Shown here piece by piece: positions 5,477 to 10,614 of a DNA stretch of 10,614 bases. Below the pieces are notes generated by a model. It did no database searches and had not been told where the DNA came from. It saw only the letters and a list, made by a program, of their open reading frames with translations. Each line of letters starts with the position of its first letter. The stretch's first letter is position 1. Origin of the DNA: JAKLIH01 sp964618955 (GTDB taxonomy: Bacteria > Patescibacteriota > Minisyncoccia > UBA6257 > JAKLIH01); NCBI GenBank assembly GCA_964618955.1, contig CAZUBO010000020.1, positions 1 through 10,614 of the forward strand, given 5' to 3'. Both the position numbers and the translations under genes were made by a program.

Positions 5477-8467
5477 ATGAATATTTTAGATATTTTGAAT
5501 AATCAAAAAAATAACAAAGACAGAGACGAGAAATTAAAAACTATCTATGATGATAGTAGGGAACGTAATACTGAGATTAAGGCAGACGGCTTAGGTTTGC
5601 CATACATTGATTTGAAAAAAGTAAATATTGAGATTGATGCTTTAGGTTTGATTAGCGAAAATACCGCCAAAGAATTTGGTATGGTATGTTTTCAAATCAA
5701 AAACAAACAATTGGCTGTTGCAATATTAGATAATACTGAAAATACTGCAAAAGTTATTAAGAATTTTGAAAAACAAGAATACGAAGTTAAGTTATTCATT
5801 TGTTCTATAGCTAGTTTGGAATGTGCTTTTGAAAAGTATTCGTTAGTAGCTAAGACCCGAGAAGTAATTACGGATGTTTTGGAGATCGGGAACTATACCA
5901 AAGTTGAATTTAAAGATTTGAAAGATGTTTTAAATCAGATGGATGAGAATAATATTTCTTTAATCAATGCGACGATTTTTAAATCTGCTATTTTTGCTGG
6001 AGTATCCGACGTGCATATAAGTCCGAAGGAGACAGAAGCAGTTTTGAAGTTTAGAATTGATGGAGTATTGTTTGATGTTGCTAGTATTTCAAATAGTCTA
6101 TACTTAAAATTAAGAGATAGAATTAAGTTACTTGCAAGATTGAAATTGAATATTCAAGATGGTCCACAAGACGGGAGATTTACAATTAAAGATAATAGTG
6201 AAGACTATCAAGCAAGAACTTCTTCAATTCCTAGTTTGTTTGGTGAAATTTTAGTTATGAGAATTCTAAGTCAAAAAGCCATTGCATTATCTTTAGGGGA
6301 TTTAGGATTGGATAATGATGAAGTTAAATTGATGGAAGGAGTAATTTCTAGTCCTAATGGTATGGTATTAGTTACTGGTCCTACCGGATCAGGTAAGACT
6401 ACTACTCTATATTCAATTCTAAAGGAAAAAGCCAAACCCGGAGTAAATATTATTACTATAGAAGATCCAATAGAATACCAGATGAAGGGAATCAATCAAA
6501 CCCAAGTTGATGAGAAGAGGGGTTATGATTTTCAAGATGGTTTAAAATCAATTTTGCGACAAGATCCTGATACAATTATGGTAGGCGAGATTCGAGATAA
6601 GGAGACGGCCAATATTGCAATTCAAGCTTCACTAACTGGACATTTAGTTTTGTCGACTTTACATACTAATGAATCAGCAGGAACGATTGCCAGATTAATG
6701 GAATTTGAAATTGAGAATGATATTATTGCTTCTAGTTTGAAATTGATTGTATCCCAGAGATTAGTTAGAAAGCTATGCCCACATTGTAAAGAAGAATATG
6801 TAATTGACGAAGAGACGTTAGAAGAGATTAAAAAAGCAATTTCAATCTTATCACCTAAGAGTAATTTTGTAGCACCAAAAGAAATTAAAAAATTATATAG
6901 ATCGAAAGGATGTAGCAAATGTAATAACTTAGGGTATAAAGGTCAAGTTGGTATTTTTGAATTGCTATTTATTAATGATGATATTAATGAATTAATTAAA
7001 AATCGAAGTTCAATAGCTGAAATTCGAGAAACAGCAATTAAGGGTGGTATGGTGCCATTGTTCCATGATGGATTGGCTAAAGTTTTGAGAGGAGAGACTT
7101 CGTTAGAAGAATTAGTAAGAGTGTCAGGCGATATCGAATATGTAGCGTTAATGTTTAGCAAATTATTGAAGCAATCATTATTAAGAGGGATTGAAGTTAC
7201 TGATGAGGAAGAGAAGAATGTTTTGAGTATTATTAATAACTTACCAAAATTAGAAGATTTGATTAACAATCAAAAGTCAGCCGATGTATTTGAATTGATT
7301 TGTATTATGGCTTTGATTTTTAAAGCTTCAGACATTCATATTGAACCAGAAGAGAAGGAAGTTAAAATACGTTATAGGGTTGATGGGGTATTACTAGATA
7401 AGCTAACAATGTCAGTAAGTAGTTATCTAGGAGTAATACAGTATTTGAAAGATTTGATTTTGATTGATGATAAGAATAATAGTTTGGTATCTGAAGGAAG
7501 ATTCAAAATCAAAACTAATGGACAATCCAAAGACATTAGAGTTTCGATTGTACCAAGTGGTTTTGGAGAATCAGTAGTTATGAGATTGTTAAAATCTGAT
7601 ATTACAAAATTAGAATTAACTGATTTAGGACTATATCCAGAGATGTTACCAACATTAAAACAAATGATTTCCAAACCTAATGGGATAGTACTGGCGTGTG
7701 GCCCAACAAGTTCTGGTAAGACTACTACTATGTATTCAATATTATCAAGTTTGAATAATTCAAATGTTAAGATAATGACAGTTGAAGATCCAATTGAATA
7801 TCAAATAAAGGGAATAATTCAAACTCAAGTTGATGAGAAGATGGGATATACTTTTTCAGAAGCTTTGAGAAGTTTCTTGCGTCAGAATCCAAATATCATA
7901 TTGGTTGGTGAAATTCGTGATGAAGAGACGGCTAAAGTGGCAGTGCAAGCTTCGTTGACTGGACATTTGATCTTATCAACTATTCATACGATTGATAGTG
8001 TTGGAGCAATATCGAGATTAGAGAATTTTGGAATTAATAGTCAGGAATTATCGGCTAGCTTTAGTGGGGCAATATCTCAAAGATTAGTTAGGAAGCTATG
8101 TCCATATTGTAAAGAAGAAATTAAATTAGAAAAAGCTGATGCAAAATATATTGAAGATGTTTTAGAATCAATATCTCCAGAAATGCGAAAGAAATTCGAA
8201 TTTAGACTAAGCAAGGAAAAGAAAAATTACAGGGAAGTTGGATGCGAGAAATGTAATCATACTGGGTTCAGTGGCCAGATAGGTTTGTTTGAAATTTTGA
8301 GTAGTGATAATGAGATTGAAGGGTTAATTGCTAACAAAGCTGATAGTTTAGTATTTAAAAAAGAATTATTAGAAAGAAGTTTGAATTTAGAACAAGATGG
8401 AGTTCTAAAAGTAATAGAAGGAGTGACAACATTATCAGAAATACGAAGAGTTGTCGGCGAGAAGTAA
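5477..8467 (+). CDS. pilB: Tandem PilB/GspE-type assembly ATPase (two ATPases fused)
   Basis: A 996-aa cytoplasmic motor ATPase of the type IV pilus/type II secretion family, made of two complete units head to tail; normal PilB is ~560 aa. Unit 1: an N-terminal PilB/GspE domain (~1-140), VSDVHISP (176-183), DGR (232-234), Walker A GPTGSGKT (301-308), EDPIEY, Walker B GEIRD (370-374), the His box TGHLVLSTLHTN, and zinc cysteines 434/437 and 479/482. Unit 2: a divergent linker (~560-615), ASDIHIEP (617-624), Walker A GPTSSGKT (742-749), GEIRD (811-815), TGHLILSTIHT, and cysteines 875/878 and 923/926. Both units keep Walker Lys, Glu and His residues, so both may be active. Unit 2 has EGR instead of DGR (673-675) and RQNPN instead of RQDPD before GEIRD. 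The halves stay similar at DNA level around 6761-6793 and 8082-8115, indicating duplication. No Trp is present. Known PilB is a hexamer; a trimer of fused pairs is inference. Confidence 0.93.
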   Translation: MNILDILNNQKNNKDRDEKLKTIYDDSRERNTEIKADGLGLPYIDLKKVNIEIDALGLISENTAKEFGMVCFQIKNKQLAVAILDNTENTAKVIKNFEKQEYEVKLFICSIASLECAFEKYSLVAKTREVITDVLEIGNYTKVEFKDLKDVLNQMDENNISLINATIFKSAIFAGVSDVHISPKETEAVLKFRIDGVLFDVASISNSLYLKLRDRIKLLARLKLNIQDGPQDGRFTIKDNSEDYQARTSSIPSLFGEILVMRILSQKAIALSLGDLGLDNDEVKLMEGVISSPNGMVLVTGPTGSGKTTTLYSILKEKAKPGVNIITIEDPIEYQMKGINQTQVDEKRGYDFQDGLKSILRQDPDTIMVGEIRDKETANIAIQASLTGHLVLSTLHTNESAGTIARLMEFEIENDIIASSLKLIVSQRLVRKLCPHCKEEYVIDEETLEEIKKAISILSPKSNFVAPKEIKKLYRSKGCSKCNNLGYKGQVGIFELLFINDDINELIKNRSSIAEIRETAIKGGMVPLFHDGLAKVLRGETSLEELVRVSGDIEYVALMFSKLLKQSLLRGIEVTDEEEKNVLSIINNLPKLEDLINNQKSADVFELICIMALIFKASDIHIEPEEKEVKIRYRVDGVLLDKLTMSVSSYLGVIQYLKDLILIDDKNNSLVSEGRFKIKTNGQSKDIRVSIVPSGFGESVVMRLLKSDITKLELTDLGLYPEMLPTLKQMISKPNGIVLACGPTSSGKTTTMYSILSSLNNSNVKIMTVEDPIEYQIKGIIQTQVDEKMGYTFSEALRSFLRQNPNIILVGEIRDEETAKVAVQASLTGHLILSTIHTIDSVGAISRLENFGINSQELSASFSGAISQRLVRKLCPYCKEEIKLEKADAKYIEDVLESISPEMRKKFEFRLSKEKKNYREVGCEKCNHTGFSGQIGLFEILSSDNEIEGLIANKADSLVFKKELLERSLNLEQDGVLKVIEGVTTLSEIRRVVGEK

Positions 8468-8473
8468 TACAAT

Positions 8474-8702
8474 TAAAAGACCGAGATGGTTAAGGAGACC
8501 ATCTCGGTTTTTTAATAAAGCACATTAATCTGTAGGTATCGTCCTCCGCATGACGCGGAGATTAAGAACTCTACTGAGGAGTAACCAAGTCGAAACCGAG
8601 CTATCCATCGGATTAAAGTTCTGAGGGCCAAAAGCAATAAATCGCCCTTGCACCTACAGATTAATGCGTTTTAATTTACGTGACCCTTTTTCAGGGTGAC
8701 AA
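8474..8702 (-). ncRNA. Candidate structured noncoding RNA, unassigned family
   Basis: The minus-strand transcript from the promoter at 8709-8737 should run about 8702 to 8474, roughly 230 nt, with no plausible ORF. Its body is closed by a perfect 15-bp helix (8652-8666 with 8523-8537). Inside are hairpins AGGGC/GCCCT (8644-8648 with 8624-8628, 15-nt loop) and CTCCGC/GCGGAG (8555-8560 with 8544-8549). A helix AGAACT/AGTTCT (8617-8622 with 8565-8570) encloses two short hairpins, CCGA/TCGG (8608-8611 with 8596-8599) and TACT/AGTA (8580-8583 with 8572-8575). This multi-branch fold, more G+C-rich than its surroundings, suggests a stable functional RNA. A small hairpin ACCCT/AGGGT precedes it, and the shared terminator ends it. 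I could not match it to SRP RNA, tmRNA or RNase P signatures. A 6S-like or raiA-type RNA remains untested. Confidence 0.65.
8480..8513. terminator. Bidirectional terminator between pilB and the minus-strand RNA
   Basis: An 11-bp perfect stem (8480-8490 with 8498-8508) and a 7-nt loop, followed on the plus strand by T-rich 8508-8513. On the minus strand it is followed by TCTTTTAATT. It can end both the pilB mRNA and the convergent noncoding RNA. Confidence 0.87.
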
Positions 8703-8708
8703 GTAAAG

Positions 8709-8737
8709 ATTATATCATGCCCCAGATATTTTGTCAA
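8709..8737 (-). promoter_or_regulatory. Perfect consensus sigma70 promoter on minus strand
   Basis: On the minus strand, TTGACA (8732-8737), exactly 17 nt, then TATAAT (8709-8714): all twelve consensus bases at the optimal spacing. It is the strongest promoter in the window and points into the structured RNA, with a start near 8702. Such strength is typical of abundant stable RNAs. Confidence 0.88.
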
Positions 8738-8745
8738 TAGGTAGT

Positions 8746-8754
8746 TGTGGATAA
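8746..8754 (-). promoter_or_regulatory. Perfect DnaA-box 9-mer upstream of the RNA promoter
   Basis: TTATCCACA on the minus strand, an exact DnaA-box consensus, 8 nt upstream of the -35 box. It may be a regulatory DnaA site or a chance match; no cluster of boxes or dnaA gene is here. Confidence 0.35.
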
Positions 8755-8797
8755 CGTGTTTATATCTTTTTTGGGGGTAATTTTGACTCGTTTGGGG

Positions 8798-8826
8798 TTG
8801 TTTTATTTTAAAAAATACGTTATACT
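8798..8826 (+). promoter_or_regulatory. Possible promoter for the DsbA-like/glutaredoxin pair
   Basis: TTGTTT (8798-8803), a 17-nt spacer and TATACT (8821-8826). The -10 is good and the -35 weak. A TTGACT at 8783-8788 has no well-spaced -10. The predicted leader is about 58 nt. Confidence 0.38.
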
Positions 8827-8890
8827 TAAGGCAGTTAGAAAGTTGAATATATTTTTAAAGATTTTTTAATAAAAAATTAAAATTAAAGCA

Positions 8891-9640
8891 ATGTTTAATA
8901 AAATTAAAAACAATTTGAAGAATTTTCTTTTAATAATATTAGTAATAATATTAATTGGTGGATTTTTTATCGTTAGGGCTTTGATTTCGAAAGACAAAAC
9001 AATAGAATCAGAGACAACTACAACAACAGAGAATACAATTCCAAAGATGAATATATTAGACGATAATTTTTATTCTAATATTCAATCGGCTGGGAAGGGG
9101 AATAAGAATTCGGAAAGATATGTTACGATATTGTCAGACTATAGCTGTCCATGATCAACGAAATTCTATAATGAAACAATTTCGGAATTTTTGAAAAGCA
9201 AAGATATAAATAAAGTATGATTGCAATATGATTTTTTGGTTTTGAATGAAGATTCACCTTCATTGTTACCTACCGAAGGAGCTTATTGTGCTAATGAGTA
9301 TGGTAGATTTTGAGAATTTCATGATGGGGTATTTGCTTTAAAAGCTAAATATGAAAAAGTAGAAGATGCTTTTACAAAAGCAAATATTGATAAGCTAGCT
9401 GATAGTTTAGGAGTTAACGGGGATCAATTCAAACAATGTATGAGTGAGCATAAATACAAACAGTTGATTATAATGCGAGCCGAATATTATTTAGATAATA
9501 TTGATAAGTTGGGGGTACCAGCCACATTCTTGGATGGCAAACCAGTAACTTTGTTTATTGAAGGGAAAGATCAAATAGTAGGAGCTATTGATTTGATAAC
9601 CTTTACTCAGAAGATAAATCAATGATTACAAAATAATTAA
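8891..9640 (+). CDS. Membrane-anchored DsbA-like thioredoxin-fold protein with CPWS site
   Basis: A 249-aa protein with an N-terminal membrane anchor (about 12-31) after a basic start, a Thr-rich linker (~38-50), then a DsbA/BdbD-like (thioredoxin_4) domain facing outside. ILSDYSCPWSTKF (80-92) aligns with the usual DFxCPYC, but the second active-site Cys is Ser89, giving CPWS. Other family landmarks are GAYCANEYGRFWEFHDGVF (130-148), QFKQCMSEHKY with Cys183, and the cis-Pro loop GVPATFLDGK with Pro210. Four Trp are UGA (9152, 9218, 9311, 9623) and none UGG; the RFWEFHD Trp is a strongly conserved family position. With one active-site Cys it may act as a monothiol isomerase or chaperone rather than an oxidase, or use Cys133/Cys183; this is inference. 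The start has no Shine-Dalgarno. A glutaredoxin gene follows after 18 nt. Confidence 0.87.
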
Positions 9641-9658
9641 TATTTTAAATTCATAATT

Positions 9659-9922
9659 ATGGAAAATATACCTGTTGGAAAATTTATTGTAAAAGTATAT
9701 TCAACACCTTCATGTCCTTGATGCGAAGTAGCTAAGAAGTTTTTGTTTGAGCATAATGTTCCTTTTGAAGCAATTGACGTATCACAATCCGAAGAATTAA
9801 TTATGGATTTGATAAACAAAACAGGACAAACTGGAGTGCCAGTTATTGAAATTAATGGTGAATATATTACTGGCTTCGATAAATCAGCAATTTGTCAAAA
9901 ATTAGGTATTAATGAAGCATAA
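9659..9922 (+). CDS. Glutaredoxin / NrdH-like thiol reductase
   Basis: An 87-aa cytosolic glutaredoxin-fold protein. VYSTPSCPWCEVAKKFL carries the redox site CPWC (residues 19-22), whose Trp is UGA (9719-9721). The cis-Pro loop TGVPVIEING and the final GFDKSAI are also typical of glutaredoxin/NrdH-like proteins, which reduce disulfides using glutathione or thioredoxin reductase. Because this active site must be aromatic in most relatives and the codon is UGA, this gene is one of the best proofs of UGA=Trp in the window. It lies 18 nt after the DsbA-like gene and is probably co-transcribed. Whether it serves ribonucleotide reductase (NrdH role) cannot be told; no nrd gene is nearby. There is no Shine-Dalgarno. 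Confidence 0.92.
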
Positions 9923-9933
9923 AAACATCCTTT

Positions 9934-9968
9934 GATCTTAATTTTGGGTAAAAAACAAGATTAAGGTC
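9934..9968 (+). other. Weak hairpin after the glutaredoxin gene
   Basis: GATCTTAAT (9934-9942) pairs with ATTAAGGTC (9960-9968) over 9 bp with one G-U pair and a 17-nt loop. It starts 11 nt after the stop but has no good T-run, so a terminator role is uncertain. Confidence 0.3.
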
Positions 9969-9995
9969 GGGGGATTTTCGCAAATTTGACCTACC

Positions 9996-10024
9996 TTTAC
10001 AAAATCTGATAAATGTGGTATAAT
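9996..10024 (+). promoter_or_regulatory. Strong extended -10 promoter for the secreted repeat protein
   Basis: TTTACA (9996-10001), a 17-nt spacer and consensus TATAAT (10019-10024), with an extended -10 TG at 10016-10017. The predicted start is near 10031, giving a ~55-nt leader before the ATG at 10086. Confidence 0.75.
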
Positions 10025-10085
10025 ACTTATAGTTGGTTTTAAACCAATAATTAAATACATTAACTTAAAAATTAAGTAAAAATCT

Positions 10086-10614
10086 ATGAAAAATATACTA
10101 ATTGCTTTAATGTTGATGATTGTATTAGTCTTTTCTTATACAGTCCCAGCATTAGCTAGTATTAATTATAATTTAAATACGGCTAATACTCAAATGAATT
10201 TTGATAGTGTTGTTACAACAACTACTACCAAACCATTTTGATATATCTGTAACGAAGCGTCATGAAGTTGTATAGTTTCTTATACGCACAAGAAAGATGT
10301 TAATGGGAATTTAATACCAGAGTATGACGCTTATTCGAAGTGTGCATCAAATTGTTATTCAAGAACTACAGTAAATACAAATTATTCTAACTATTCTTAT
10401 ACAACTACAACAACCAGACCAAGCTATACCTATACTACTAATCCAAGTTACTATTATGCTACTACAACAACTACTAGACCTAGTTATACTTATACTACTA
10501 ATCCAGTAGCTAATTTTGTAGCTACAACTACAAAGCCAAGCTATACCTATACTACAACTACCAAACCAGTAGTATTGTTTAATAACCAAATTAATAATCA
10601 AATATCTAACTTTG
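10086..10614 (+). CDS. Secreted Cys- and Thr-rich repeat protein, 3' partial
   Basis: The first 176 residues of a protein cut by the window edge. Residues 1-24 form a signal peptide: Lys3, a hydrophobic core, then PALA before Ser25. After a short Asn/Thr-rich stretch comes a small cysteine module at about 50-91, with FWYIC (Cys55), SWSC (Cys62), Cys86 and Cys90. Two of its Trp are UGA (10239, 10263). From residue 107 the protein becomes Thr/Tyr/Pro repeats with a period of 20 residues, each carrying a PSYTYTT core. The module and Thr-rich linker look like an extracellular protein, perhaps surface-bound or adhesive, with two possible disulfides; the nearby DsbA-like protein might handle them. 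No named family is recognised. The start is fixed by the signal peptide and the strong promoter upstream. Confidence 0.78.
10404..10568 (+). repeat. Tandem 60-bp repeat, about three units
   Basis: Units begin near 10404, 10464 and 10524, each encoding about 20 residues with the core PSYTYTT preceded by a Thr run and Arg/Lys-Pro. The third unit diverges (TTTKP). Such repeats can change copy number and lengthen a flexible stalk. Confidence 0.75.

Noticed and set aside
6271..7674. Several minus-strand ORFs inside pilB
   Set aside because: They are antisense shadows of a strongly conserved ATPase and show no family features or start signals.
8519..8668. The structured RNA as a plus-strand gene or as SRP RNA, tmRNA or RNase P RNA
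   Set aside because: The plus strand lies just after a terminator with no promoter. The SRP apical loop, the tmRNA tag/acceptor features and the RNase P P4 signatures were not found.
8741..8760. Replication origin
   Set aside because: There is only one DnaA box, with no box cluster and no dnaA or dnaN gene in the window.
9986..10024. TTGACC at 9986 as the -35 box of the secreted-protein promoter
   Set aside because: The spacer to TATAAT would be 27 nt; TTTACA at 9996 gives 17 nt.
36..10265. UGA read as glycine (code 25), as in Gracilibacteria
   Set aside because: Glutaredoxin CPGC, LamG AFGKFDE and DsbA RFGEFHD would be poor family matches, while Trp fits each position.
10359..10601. Minus-strand ORF rich in Ser, Ile and Cys
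   Set aside because: It is the antisense of the Thr-rich repeats of the secreted protein; the sense frame has a signal peptide and promoter.

Overview
This A+T-rich window is best read as a Patescibacteria (CPR)-type bacterium that uses UGA as a tryptophan codon. Seventeen in-frame UGA codons in ten genes fall where Trp is expected or tolerated. The clearest are CPWC of a glutaredoxin, the start of a LamG domain and RFWEFHD of a DsbA-like protein. Every gene ends in UAA or UAG. Under the standard code most of these genes look broken; under UGA=Trp each is one continuous frame. The CPR assignment is inference from gene style: a pilin-like LamG surface protein, a PilB-type ATPase, small conserved hypotheticals, short intergenic gaps and few Shine-Dalgarno sites. 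Mollicutes also use UGA=Trp but do not have type IV pilus machinery.

Layout. 3-2740: a tight same-strand run of a partial pilin-like/LamG surface protein, a short RsmI-type 16S rRNA methyltransferase, a MIP18/DUF59 protein and a class IV PLP aminotransferase. 2746-3046: bL28 with its own promoter and terminator. 3048-4012: two small membrane proteins of unknown function behind an extended -10 promoter. 4119-4607 (minus): a small nucleotidyltransferase-like protein. 4690-5430: a 197-aa protein with a ParB-like motif, a strong Shine-Dalgarno and only UGG for Trp. 5437-8513: a 996-aa head-to-tail fusion of two PilB/GspE ATPases. 8474-8737 (minus): a probable structured noncoding RNA behind a consensus promoter, meeting the pilB transcript at a shared bidirectional terminator. 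8798-9922: a membrane-anchored DsbA-like protein with a CPWS active site, then a glutaredoxin. 9996-10614: a promoter and the start of a secreted Cys/Thr-rich repeat protein cut by the window edge.

How the parts relate. The tandem PilB could power a type IV pilus, and the LamG protein resembles pilin-like surface proteins of the same system. The DsbA-like protein and glutaredoxin form a thiol-redox pair beside a secreted protein with four cysteines. RsmI and bL28 serve the ribosome. The most noteworthy items are the UGA recoding, the unassigned RNA at 8474-8702 and the tandem ATPase. No tRNA, rRNA, CRISPR array or mobile element was seen.
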